Positions 23,492-31,124 of a stretch of DNA of 34,089 bases are shown piece after piece. A program made the translations under genes and the position numbers. Below the pieces are notes generated by a model. It was not told the DNA's origin. It searched no databases and worked only from the letters and a program-made list of their open reading frames with translations. The stretch spans positions 1 to 34,089 of the forward strand of contig JAJDUT010000097.1 of NCBI GenBank assembly GCA_022826515.1, written 5' to 3'. How positions within the stretch are numbered: the first letter of the stretch is position 1; each line of letters opens with the position of its first letter. This DNA comes from Candidatus Latescibacterota bacterium (GTDB lineage Bacteria; Latescibacterota; UBA2968; UBA8231).

Positions 23492-24202
23492 TTAGCTAAC
23501 CTCAGCTAGCCAAGCGAGACCTTCGTCGGTGATCTCCCATGTACTCGTGTCTAAATTATCTTTCAGCCAGCCCTTCCTGACCATTTTTGCACGGCACGCT
23601 GTACATGAGTGCTTTTTGAAGCCGATCCCTCTTTTCTCCTCCACTAGTTTGCAGACTTTATCTGCCGTGCCTCGGCCGTCCATCTCCACTAACGCCTCTA
23701 AAATCAACACCTCATACGATTTATGTCCCCGCCGCCGTCGTTTCTCTGGTTCATATAGGACACAGGCGGCTAGCAACTCCGCCTGGTGTATCTCGATATC
23801 CTCGACGCGTTCGATGCGATGCTCGTTAATAACAGCCCTACCTGCGTTGTCCCTCCTCGTATATATACCTATTCGCTTACTAGACCGGCTGAAATACAGA
23901 CGGCATATAGTCTTTCTTTTGTTATCGAGAAAAACACCGCACCAACTCGCCGATTCATGCTCCACTATTCGTTCAGAGGAAACCTTCTCAGACACTAACT
24001 TTTTAATAAGCTGGACAGCTCTGGCGTAATCAGAGTCATTATCGCTTGCGATGTCGTTGCTTTTTCCATCGCCTTGGGGCGCGATCTGAATAAGTGCCTC
24101 TTCAATCTGTTCTTGGATTTCTTCAAAATCTCTTTGGTTCCTTTCAATCGTCCATTTGAGTTTACTAAGTAGAAGTAGCTCTTCGATCTTGGTCATATCC
24201 AT
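23492..24202 (-). CDS. Winged-helix protein with restriction-enzyme-associated domain
   Basis: 236 aa. ATG at 24202 follows AAGGA by six bases. Three parts: a charged helix (1-40), a central domain (about 60-150: YARAVQLIKKLV, SERIVEHESASWCGVFLDN, KTICRLYFSRSSKRIGIYT) and a C-terminal winged helix (about 160-235). The central part recalls the 'endonuclease or methylase' domain found with type I restriction HsdR-like proteins ('SYFGVLLDDN..KPICRLHFN'), from memory. The winged helix matches residues 5-64 of the neighbouring HNH protein (LIL, LV..KRG, KHSC, MxxKGxL, W). No nuclease active site is obvious. Probable role: DNA recognition in a restriction or regulatory module. Confidence 0.7.
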   Translation of the reverse strand: MDMTKIEELLLLSKLKWTIERNQRDFEEIQEQIEEALIQIAPQGDGKSNDIASDNDSDYARAVQLIKKLVSEKVSSERIVEHESASWCGVFLDNKRKTICRLYFSRSSKRIGIYTRRDNAGRAVINEHRIERVEDIEIHQAELLAACVLYEPEKRRRRGHKSYEVLILEALVEMDGRGTADKVCKLVEEKRGIGFKKHSCTACRAKMVRKGWLKDNLDTSTWEITDEGLAWLAEVS

Positions 24203-24248
24203 GATAAATCCTTCTTTTTCTGGTTCATCAAGGCGGCGAACTCGGCTT
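24192..24248. repeat. Direct repeat, copy A (second copy at 24827-24882)
   Basis: This segment spans the start of the restriction-like gene, its leader and the end of the HNH gene. It matches 24827-24882 closely, with 25 identical bases (24224-24248 and 24858-24882, beginning TTCATCAAGGCGGCG). The pair brackets the whole HNH gene, consistent with segmental duplication or insertion. Confidence 0.85.
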
Positions 24249-24831
24249 AATTCTTGTATTCTCGGTGCTTGGTCGCCTCAGCCAGCCGCCGCTTCAGGTC
24301 TTCAAGTGTCATGGGAGGATCTACCAAGTGAACAACAGCATGGCAATTTGGACACAGAGGAATCAAATCCGTCTCGACATTGGGAGTGTACTCGTCACTT
24401 GTTGACAGGCTTTTCGTGTGGTGGATTTGGATAAAATTATCGGCAATCTCCCCATATCGCTCCGCCATCCGAACATTACAGGCAAGACAAGCGCTCCCAT
24501 GAAAATCAATGGCGGCTTTTCTATTGCGCCTATCGCGTTCATAGCGATTGACCGTAATTTTCGTCTTTGCCCCTTCAGGAAATCCGCTTAAGTCTTCCAC
24601 TTCTTCTTTCGGGCGATCTTCGTCGTTATTGCCCATACCCCGTTTCCATACCCCGTCTGCTGGATGTTCCAGTAAGCCTTTCTTGCCCATTGTAGAAAGT
24701 GCTTCCCTGCACGAGTGCTTATTCAAGTCGGCCCCTCTTTTCTGCCTGACTAGATCGCAGATTTCGCCTGTCGTGCGTGGAACGCCATCCACAACCTGTA
24801 AAATCAACTCGCGATAGGTCTTGTCCGTCAT
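24247..24831 (-). CDS. HNH endonuclease with N-terminal winged helix
   Basis: 194 aa. Residues 1-65 form a winged helix (TYRELILQVVDGVPRTTGEI, KHSCREALSTMGKKGLLEH). Residues ~105-170 are an HNH/McrA-type nuclease: zinc cysteines C115 and C118 (CLAC) and C160 and C163 (CPNC), catalytic H137/H138 (QIHHTKSL), the Asn/Asp strand (ETDLIPL) and H164/H168 (HAVVH). Such domains cut double-stranded DNA with a single metal, for example in restriction of modified DNA. The start ATG at 24831 overlaps the stop of an upstream fragment (ATGA). The stop lies within direct repeat copy A. Likely partner: the next gene, which shares its winged helix. Confidence 0.85.
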   Translation of the reverse strand: MTDKTYRELILQVVDGVPRTTGEICDLVRQKRGADLNKHSCREALSTMGKKGLLEHPADGVWKRGMGNNDEDRPKEEVEDLSGFPEGAKTKITVNRYERDRRNRKAAIDFHGSACLACNVRMAERYGEIADNFIQIHHTKSLSTSDEYTPNVETDLIPLCPNCHAVVHLVDPPMTLEDLKRRLAEATKHREYKN

Positions 24832-24882
24832 ATCCAGCTAAAACCCTTCTTTTTTAATTCATCAAGGCGGCGAACTCGGCTT
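24827..24882. repeat. Direct repeat, copy B, with a coding-tail relic
   Basis: Second copy of 24192-24248. In one minus-strand frame it reads SRVRRLDELKKKGFSWI and stops at the HNH start; in another it reads GKKTQAEFAALMN and stops. Neither has a start codon upstream, so it looks like the tail of a deleted gene or a duplicated leader. From 24883 to 25082 I see nothing else apart from the ribosome site of the next gene. Confidence 0.75.
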
Positions 24883-25082
24883 GCGTCTTTTTACCTTGAT
24901 GCTATTTCAGAATCCGCGGAGTAGTTGGAAGTTCCACTGGTGGTCGGCATCCTATCCTTAATAATCTGCCCCAAAAAGGCACTCCGTGCAATGCGCCCCC
25001 AGCCATTGACCCCACCTCGGTCCGCTAGTTATTCTACCGCTTCGCTTCCAACACACGACCCACGGGCGAAAGGACGGCCATT

Positions 25083-26243
25083 ATGAGCGGCGACTTTGAT
25101 CTTATCATCCAAGGGGGGCATCTCATTGACCCAAAAAACGACCTCAACGGCCTCGCCGATATTGCCATTAAGGACGGGCTAGTCGCTGCGGTCGCCGACC
25201 GAATCGAGTGCATTTCAGCAAAGGTCATCGATGTGTCTGGCCTCTATGTCACCCCAGGCTTAATCGATATCCACGTCCACGTCTATGGAGGATATCAGGG
25301 CTGGCTCTTCCCCGACCAGCACGCCCTGCCCTACGGCGTGACTACCGTAGTAGATACAGGCGGGGCTGGATGGAAGGATATGGCCGATTTCAAGCGCACC
25401 ATCATCGACCCCGCCCAGACCCGCATTTTGGCCTTCGTCAATATCGTCGGCGCCGGCATGATCGGTGCTCCCGAACAAGACGTCAGCGAAATGGATCCCG
25501 CGCTCTGCGCCGCGGCGATTGAGCAATACCGCGAGCACGTCGTCGGAGCCAAGTCGGCCCACTTCGGCGGCCCGGGTTGGGAGTCGGCTGGTGGCGCGAT
25601 CGAGGCGGCACGACAAAGCAATTCCATCGCCATGATCGATTTTGCCCCCCAACCCACTCGTTCGTACGAAGAATTGCTCGAGCGCATGAGCCCAGGGGAC
25701 ATCCACACGCACCTCTACGCCGCCCACATCCCCCTGCTCGACGAGGGCAAAAAAGTCGCAGACTACGTGCGTCGAGCCCGACAGCGCGGCATCATCTTTG
25801 ACACTGGGCACGGCAACGGCTCCTTCTGGTTTCGCATTGCCGTGCCCGCCATGGCCCAGACCTTCCCCCCGGATACCATCAGCACAGATCTACACAAGTC
25901 CAGTCGCATGTTGCCCAACGCCACCATGCCCATAACCATGTCCAAATTCCTGAACCTCGGCATGTCCCTCCAAGAGATCATCTATCGCTCGACGCACAAA
26001 CCGGCCGAGGTGATCAGGCACCCCCAGCTAGGGCACCTTAGCATTGGAGCCGAAGCCGACCTAGCGGCTTTTGCCCTGCACGAAGGGGATTTTGCCTTTG
26101 TCGATTCGGGCCGGGCGCGCATGAAGGGCCGGCAAAAACTCGAATGCGAGCTAACGTTGAGAGCAGGCCAAGTCGTCTGGGACTTAAACGGTCGCAGCCT
26201 AATGGATTGGGACGAGGCTGGCGAATACCGCCGCCTTACTTAA
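25083..26243 (+). CDS. Amidohydrolase/deacetylase family metallohydrolase (COG3964-like)
   Basis: 386 aa, ATG at 25083 with AAAGGAC upstream. Amidohydrolase-superfamily barrel with the small N- and C-terminal beta-sandwich strands (FDLIIQGGHLIDPKND; ADLAAF at the end). Metal ligands: H64 and H66 (IDIHVHVYGG), K157 (GAKSAHFGG, candidate carboxylated lysine), H208/H210 (GDIHTHLY), H243 (DTGHGNGSF) and D269 (ISTDLHKSS). The pattern fits the COG3964 group, some of whose members hydrolyse O-acetyl-(R)-mandelate. Dihydroorotase is less likely. It is a single gene, oriented like the sigma gene that follows. Confidence 0.87.
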   Translation: MSGDFDLIIQGGHLIDPKNDLNGLADIAIKDGLVAAVADRIECISAKVIDVSGLYVTPGLIDIHVHVYGGYQGWLFPDQHALPYGVTTVVDTGGAGWKDMADFKRTIIDPAQTRILAFVNIVGAGMIGAPEQDVSEMDPALCAAAIEQYREHVVGAKSAHFGGPGWESAGGAIEAARQSNSIAMIDFAPQPTRSYEELLERMSPGDIHTHLYAAHIPLLDEGKKVADYVRRARQRGIIFDTGHGNGSFWFRIAVPAMAQTFPPDTISTDLHKSSRMLPNATMPITMSKFLNLGMSLQEIIYRSTHKPAEVIRHPQLGHLSIGAEADLAAFALHEGDFAFVDSGRARMKGRQKLECELTLRAGQVVWDLNGRSLMDWDEAGEYRRLT

Positions 26244-26258
26244 GGCCTTGCAAACGAC

Positions 26259-26287
26259 TTGACGCGGCGCTGCTCCTTATGTATAAT
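26259..26287 (+). promoter_or_regulatory. Strong sigma-70-type promoter of the sigma factor gene
   Basis: TTGACG (26259-26264), a 17-base spacer and a perfect TATAAT (26282-26287). Transcription would start near 26294, leaving a ~100-base leader before the ATG. Confidence 0.8.
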
Positions 26288-26394
26288 CAGTTAGTTTCGC
26301 CAATACTTATTCTACGCTTACCATGTGTACCGAGATTTCGGTGCGGTGGTGAACGGTAAAGTAGCCCCTTTATACGTCAAAGATGAGAGGCTCT

Positions 26395-27243
26395 ATGCAC
26401 AATCTGCACGACGAAGAAAACACCCTGAGACTCTATTTCGACGATATTGCTGAGTCCACGCCCCTTTCGAGAGAACGCGAAGTGGAACTGGCCGATCGCA
26501 TCAAAAATGGCGATATGAACGCTCGCGAAGAAATGATCAGTGCCAATTTGCGGTTTGTCGTCGATGTCGCCAAGAAGTACCAAAACCGCGGGTTGTCTCT
26601 ATCCGACCTAATTAGCGCCGGCAATCTCGGCCTCATCACGGCGGCCGATCGCTTCGATGGCACCAAGGGCTACAAGTTCATTTCATACGCGGTTTGGTGG
26701 ATCCGCCAGTCCATTCTCCAAACTCTCGCCGAGCATGTGCGCACCGTGCGCCTTCCTCTCAACAAGGTCAGCTTGCTCAAGGATATTTCCAAAGCCTCGC
26801 GCAAATTGGGCCAACATCGCGCCAGCGAGCCTGCCATAGAGGAAATCGCCGCTGAACTTGAAGTCCCGGCCGAAGAGGTTCTAGAGACCATCCTCAGCGC
26901 CCGCGCCGTGTGTTCGCTCGACGAGTCCTTTACCGACGACGACGAGCGCAGCTTGCTCAACACCTTGGCCGACAATACGGCCGCAGCCCCGGATGCCGAT
27001 ATCCTAAGCGAATCGGCAAGGGAGCAGCTCGAAACAGCTTTGGAAACCCTCGAGGAGCGCGAATTGCGCATTATCAGGCTCTATTTTGGCCTCGACGGCA
27101 ACGAAGCTCTGACGCTTGAGGAAATCGGCGACATGATGAATCTCACGCGCGAGCGCATCCGCCAGCTCAAAGAGCGGGCACTCAGCAAGCTGCGCCATCC
27201 TTCGCGGCACCAGGTGCTTAAAACGCTAGCTAGCGGCACCTGA
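26395..27243 (+). CDS. rpoD: Short RpoD-type sigma-70 factor
   Basis: 282 aa; ATG at 26395 with AGAGG just upstream is preferred over the ATG at 26383. Region 1.2 (TLRLYFDDIAESTPLSRERE), region 2 (ANLRFVVDVAKKYQNRGLSL, KGYKFISYAVWWIRQSILQ), region 3 (SLLKDISKASRKLGQ) and region 4 (LTLEEIGDMMNLTRERIRQL) are complete. Region 1.1 and the non-conserved insert are absent. This is the size and form of the primary sigma of Bacteroidetes and related FCB bacteria (~287 aa), so it may be the housekeeping sigma; an RpoS-like group 2 factor is the alternative. It directs RNA polymerase to -35/-10 promoters such as its own. The tRNA-Tyr follows after nine bases. Confidence 0.9.
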   Translation: MHNLHDEENTLRLYFDDIAESTPLSREREVELADRIKNGDMNAREEMISANLRFVVDVAKKYQNRGLSLSDLISAGNLGLITAADRFDGTKGYKFISYAVWWIRQSILQTLAEHVRTVRLPLNKVSLLKDISKASRKLGQHRASEPAIEEIAAELEVPAEEVLETILSARAVCSLDESFTDDDERSLLNTLADNTAAAPDADILSESAREQLETALETLEERELRIIRLYFGLDGNEALTLEEIGDMMNLTRERIRQLKERALSKLRHPSRHQVLKTLASGT

Positions 27244-27252
27244 AAATTCGCC

Positions 27253-27338
27253 GGGGGGATACCGAAGCGGTCAAACGGGGCAGACTGTAAATCTGTTGGC
27301 TTATGCCTTCGTAGGTTCGAATCCTGCTCCCCCCACCA
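27253..27338 (+). tRNA. tRNA-Tyr (GTA anticodon)
   Basis: Acceptor GGGGGGA (27253-27259) pairs with TCCCCCC (27328-27334), then A and an encoded CCA. The anticodon loop CTGTAAA gives GTA at 27287-27289. A long variable arm (class II) and the T-loop GGTTCGAATCC are present, as in bacterial tRNA-Tyr. It lies nine bases after the sigma gene and probably shares its transcript. Confidence 0.97.
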
Positions 27339-27347
27339 CTAACGCTG

Positions 27348-27385
27348 AAAAGGCCGTCCCGTTTAGGGGACGGCCTTTTCTTTTG
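27348..27385 (+). terminator. Rho-independent terminator, probably bidirectional
   Basis: A 13-bp stem: AAAAGGCCGTCCC (27348-27360) with GGGACGGCCTTTT (27367-27379), six-base loop, then CTTTT. It ends the sigma/tRNA transcript and, read on the other strand, can end hemW. Confidence 0.93.
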
Positions 27386-27407
27386 CTGTAAGATCCAAGC
27401 GCGTTTA

Positions 27408-28535
27408 TTACCCCTCCTCCACGATCCGGTCCAGTTCTAAGCTCAAGGCGTCAGCTAGCAAAAACCCCGCCCGGGTCAAACGCAATCTCTGTCCTTCAAG
27501 CACGACGTATCCAATTTTCTCCAGATCATCAAAGCGCTTACTACCCTGCATGCGGCCGACCTCTTCTTCGGTCAATTCAACCCCCTCTATGGTGCGCAAA
27601 CCCAGCCACAGACGTTCCCTGCGGGCCGTGTCTGGGGCGATGGTCTCCTCCCCTGCGCACGGTGACCGGCCTTGGTGCATAGCGTCGAGATAGGCATTGA
27701 AATCTCGCGTATTCCAAAAACGCTTCCCATCGATGAAGCTATGGGCCCCGAGCCCAACACCTAAGTAAGGAACTCCCGTCCAGTAGCCCCAGTTGTGGCG
27801 CGAGCGGTAGCCACGCCGAGCGTAATTTGAAATCTCGTAGTGTTCGTAGCCAGCCGCTACCAACTGCGCATCGGTCCATTCCAAGGTGTGAGCCTGCCTG
27901 TCGTCCACGACAGGTTCTAACATCCCCTGACGCTGTCGTTGGGCGAAGATCGTGCCTTCTTCAATGGTAAGGCTATAGACCGAAAGGTGCTCTGGGGCCA
28001 AAGCGATAGCCCGCTTGATGTTAAAGTGCCAATCGGCCTCCGATGCTCTAGGTACATTGGCCACCAAGTCTAAGCTCACATTGGTAAAACCAGCCGCTCT
28101 GGCTGCTGCATACGCCCTTTCGACATCGGCTGCGCTATGTTGCCGACCTAAGTGATGCAGATCGGTATCGCGAAAAGCCTGCACACCAATGCTGATGCGG
28201 TTGAACCCCAGCGCCTTTAGCCTTGCGAATTTATCGCGGTCAACGGTCCCAGGGTTGACTTCAATAGAAATTTCCGCGTCTGGGTGTAGCCCCAAATACC
28301 GCTGAGCTGCCTTGAGCATCTGCCCAATGAGTGCCGGCTCAACTTGGCTGGGGGTACCTCCGCCCAAGAACACGGTCTCCACCGGCCCCGACAAATGGGC
28401 CCAAGACTCGATTTCGCGGCAGATCGCCTCGGCATATAGACCATGGTGTTCTGCTTGGCCAACGACCGTAGCAAAGGCGCAGTAAGGGCAGCGTTGGGGA
28501 CAAAACGGCACGTGGATATAGAGGCCCAACGCCAT
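27408..28535 (-). CDS. hemW: HemW-type radical SAM protein
   Basis: 375 aa. ATG at 28535 is chosen because the family N-terminus MALGLYIHVPFC begins here; a GTG 18 codons earlier would add an atypical tail, and neither has a good ribosome site. The [4Fe-4S] motif is C12-x3-C16-x2-C19 (CPQRCPYC). GGGTPS and the EVNPGTVD strand follow. The HemW-specific HNxxYW motif is present (RHNWGYW), which separates it from true coproporphyrinogen dehydrogenase HemN. HemW inserts heme into respiratory proteins. It is 59 bases downstream of lepA, a frequent pairing. Confidence 0.92.
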   Translation of the reverse strand: MALGLYIHVPFCPQRCPYCAFATVVGQAEHHGLYAEAICREIESWAHLSGPVETVFLGGGTPSQVEPALIGQMLKAAQRYLGLHPDAEISIEVNPGTVDRDKFARLKALGFNRISIGVQAFRDTDLHHLGRQHSAADVERAYAAARAAGFTNVSLDLVANVPRASEADWHFNIKRAIALAPEHLSVYSLTIEEGTIFAQRQRQGMLEPVVDDRQAHTLEWTDAQLVAAGYEHYEISNYARRGYRSRHNWGYWTGVPYLGVGLGAHSFIDGKRFWNTRDFNAYLDAMHQGRSPCAGEETIAPDTARRERLWLGLRTIEGVELTEEEVGRMQGSKRFDDLEKIGYVVLEGQRLRLTRAGFLLADALSLELDRIVEEG

Positions 28536-28594
28536 TATTTGCTTTTTCGGGATTAGGGGACGCAAGATCGGCCAGTATGCCTCTTGCACATAAA

Positions 28595-30391
28595 TCAGGC
28601 TTCCATCTTGAGCGCGGCCAAAAACGCTTCTTGGGGAATTTCCACCTTCCCAAACTGCTTCATGCGCTTCTTGCCTTCCTTCTGCCTTTCGAGCAATTTG
28701 CGTTTGCGGGTCACATCACCGCCGTAGCACTTGGCCGTTACATTTTTGCGGAATGGCTTGACCACTTCGCGAGCGATAATCTTACTTCCTACCGCCCCTT
28801 GGATGACCACCTCGAACATCTGCCGTGGAATTAGCTCCTTGAGCTTTGTGCAGAGCTGCCGGCCCCACTCATAGGCCTTGTCGCGATGAATGATCACCGA
28901 GAGCGCGTCCATCGGCTCACCATTGATCATAATGTCGAGCCTAGATAGTAACCCGGCCCGCATCGCTAGATGCTCATAATCGAATGACGCATAGCCTCGC
29001 GACACTGACTTGAGGCGATCATAAAAGTCAATCACCACTTCAGCCAAAGGCATCTCAAAGCTCAGGATAGCCCGGCTGCCGTCGAGATACTCGGTGTTGC
29101 GGTAGCTCCCGCGCCGCTCAGTGCAGATCTTCATCACGGCACCGATATATTCCCTCGGCACCAAGATCTGGACGGCGAGAATCGGTTCGCGCACCTCGTC
29201 GATCTCAGTAGCGGGCGGCAACAAAGAGGGATTGTCAACATCGATCAGTTCCCCCTCCTTGGTCAGAATCTCGTAGAGCACATTGGGCAGGGTCGTGATG
29301 ATCTCGACCTGATACTCGCGGTCGAGGCGTTCCTGGACGATCTCCATGTGCAGCAGGCCTAGGAAGCCGCAGCGAAAACCAAAGCCTAACGCTGGCGAGG
29401 TCTCCGGCTCATAGGAGAATGCGGCGTCGTTGAGCTTGAGCCGCTCTAAGGCGTCGCGCAGCACCTCGTATTCCTCTGGGACAACGGGGTAGAGACCACT
29501 GAAAACCATAGGTTTGAGCGGCTGGTATCCAGGCAACGGCTCTACTTCCGCCTCCGCATCGACGACCGTATCACCGACGTGAGCCTCGGCTAGCTCTTTG
29601 ATTCCAGCGATGAAATAGCCGACTTCACCGGTCTCAAGTGCTTGGGCCGGCACTCGGTTTAAGACTAAGTGGCCGACTTCTTCGACTTCGTAGAGCCGTC
29701 CAGTAGAGTAGAAGCGAATTTTCTGCCCCTTGTGGATGCGTCCATCAACGACTCGGATAAAGCAAATTACACCTCGGTACTGGTCGTAGAGCGAATCAAA
29801 AATCAGTGCTCGCAACGGCTCCTGCTGACGCCCAGCCGGCGGTGGTATGCGATCGACAATCGCCTCCATCACTTCCTCAACCCCAATCCCCTCTTTGGCG
29901 CTGATTTGCAAAATATCCTCGACTTCCCCTCCCAGTAGATCAAGCACCTGCTGCTGCACTGCCTCGACCTGAGCTGCGGGCATGTCGATTTTATTGAGCA
30001 CCGGAATGACGACTAGGTCGCTGTTTAGCGCCAACAGCAAATTACTCACGGTCTGGGCTTCCACGCCCTGTGTGGCATCAACGACCAAGATCGCCCCTTC
30101 GCAGGCGGCCAAACTACGCGACACCTCATAGGTAAAATCCACATGCCCCGGCGTGTCGATCAAGTTGAATTGGTAGATCCTATCGTCGGCTGCCTGATAG
30201 TGCATTCGCACGGCGTGGGCCTTGATTGTAATACCCCGCTCGCGCTCTAAATCCATGCTGTCGAGGACCTGCTCCTGCATCTGCTTGGCCGTCAGGGTCG
30301 CAGTTTTTTCAAGCAGGCGGTCCGCTAGCGTTGATTTGCCGTGATCAATGTGGGCAATAATGGAGAAATTGCGAATCTGCGCGATACTCAT
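28595..30391 (-). CDS. lepA: Elongation factor 4 (LepA), ribosome back-translocating GTPase
   Basis: 598 aa, full length. The GTPase motifs are [16 protein letters not shown] and NKIDMP, followed by EF-G-like domains II, III and V. The LepA-specific C-terminal domain ends [20 protein letters not shown] and [12 protein letters not shown]. LepA acts on stalled ribosomes and in initiation. The ATG at 30391 begins the family N-terminus ([18 protein letters not shown]); no clear Shine-Dalgarno sequence. Confidence 0.97.
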   Translation of the reverse strand: MSIAQIRNFSIIAHIDHGKSTLADRLLEKTATLTAKQMQEQVLDSMDLERERGITIKAHAVRMHYQAADDRIYQFNLIDTPGHVDFTYEVSRSLAACEGAILVVDATQGVEAQTVSNLLLALNSDLVVIPVLNKIDMPAAQVEAVQQQVLDLLGGEVEDILQISAKEGIGVEEVMEAIVDRIPPPAGRQQEPLRALIFDSLYDQYRGVICFIRVVDGRIHKGQKIRFYSTGRLYEVEEVGHLVLNRVPAQALETGEVGYFIAGIKELAEAHVGDTVVDAEAEVEPLPGYQPLKPMVFSGLYPVVPEEYEVLRDALERLKLNDAAFSYEPETSPALGFGFRCGFLGLLHMEIVQERLDREYQVEIITTLPNVLYEILTKEGELIDVDNPSLLPPATEIDEVREPILAVQILVPREYIGAVMKICTERRGSYRNTEYLDGSRAILSFEMPLAEVVIDFYDRLKSVSRGYASFDYEHLAMRAGLLSRLDIMINGEPMDALSVIIHRDKAYEWGRQLCTKLKELIPRQMFEVVIQGAVGSKIIAREVVKPFRKNVTAKCYGGDVTRKRKLLERQKEGKKRMKQFGKVEIPQEAFLAALKMEA

Positions 30392-30434
30392 ACGCTTTGG
30401 TCGGTAAGGTTAGTGCGAAGGACTCAGCAAGCAG

Positions 30435-31061
30435 TCAGGATATACGCTGGCGATACAGGCTCTCGTCTACTACGCTGGCCATTTGCCGCACATCTAAGGG
30501 GCGGGCGAGAAAGGTCTTGATCTCGTGGCTCGTGGCAAGCGGGTCGCGCAAGACAGCGGCGTAGTTGACATAGAGAACCTCCATTTGCGGGTGCTCTGCC
30601 AGCCACTGTTGCACTGCATTCAAGTGCCGACCGAAGGCGGCGGCCATCTCGACGTCGGAAACCCGATCAGAGGGCTGCCCTCGCCGCGCTAACATCGCCC
30701 GCTGCGAAGCCAAAATCTCGTCCATTTTCCGGAGGACGAATACGATTTTGTACGGCTTGTGAAGCGGCAATTGGTCGAGCAATTGGGATATGACCTTAAC
30801 GACTTTACCCTTCGCCGATTCAAGCCATGTAGTGTCTTTTTCTAGCTGCTTAACCTTCTCGAACTCGTAATATCCCCCGGGATTATCGGCATCGGCCCCG
30901 CGAATGCCGTCTGTTAAGGGCGGCAAGCCGCCCGCGGCCAACATCTTCATCAGCATCGAGGTGCCAGAACGAGGCAGACCGGACACAATAGTTATGTATT
31001 CGTCCGGCTGTGGAAGTGAGGTGGTATGAGAAAACAAAGTAGAGACAGCATGACACGACAC
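30435..31061 (-). CDS. P-loop sulfotransferase-like protein
   Basis: 208 aa from GTG at 31061 (GGGAG three bases upstream, rather close); TTG at 31037 is an alternative. The PAPS-type P-loop is TIVSGLPRSGTSMLMKMLAA (24-43). GIRGADADNPGGYYEFEKVK follows, then VFVLRKMDEILASQRAML, typical of small bacterial sulfotransferase-family proteins. The C-terminal half has VLYVNYAAVLRDP, near the second cofactor region. It may sulfate a glycan or protein; the acceptor is unknown. Upstream sits a 14-bp hairpin overlapping the start codon, beyond which lies the autotransporter gene on the same strand. Confidence 0.78.
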   Translation of the reverse strand: MSCHAVSTLFSHTTSLPQPDEYITIVSGLPRSGTSMLMKMLAAGGLPPLTDGIRGADADNPGGYYEFEKVKQLEKDTTWLESAKGKVVKVISQLLDQLPLHKPYKIVFVLRKMDEILASQRAMLARRGQPSDRVSDVEMAAAFGRHLNAVQQWLAEHPQMEVLYVNYAAVLRDPLATSHEIKTFLARPLDVRQMASVVDESLYRQRIS

Positions 31062-31099
31062 ACGCTCCCAAAGCCTAGCTCCGGAAGCGTGCGTCGTGT
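31053..31099 (-). promoter_or_regulatory. Long hairpin covering the sulfotransferase-like start codon
   Basis: Arms 31086-31099 and 31053-31066 pair over 14 positions with a single G-U wobble in minus-strand RNA, around a 19-base loop. The proposed GTG start (31061-31059) lies in the 3' arm. No T-run follows, so it is not an obvious terminator, although it lies just after the autotransporter stop. Confidence 0.6.
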
Positions 31100-31124
31100 A
31101 CTTTGCTACATATATATGAATTAA

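Noticed and set aside
28536..28589. Longer hemW start at GTG 28589
   Set aside because: It would add an 18-residue tail not typical of HemW and has no ribosome site.
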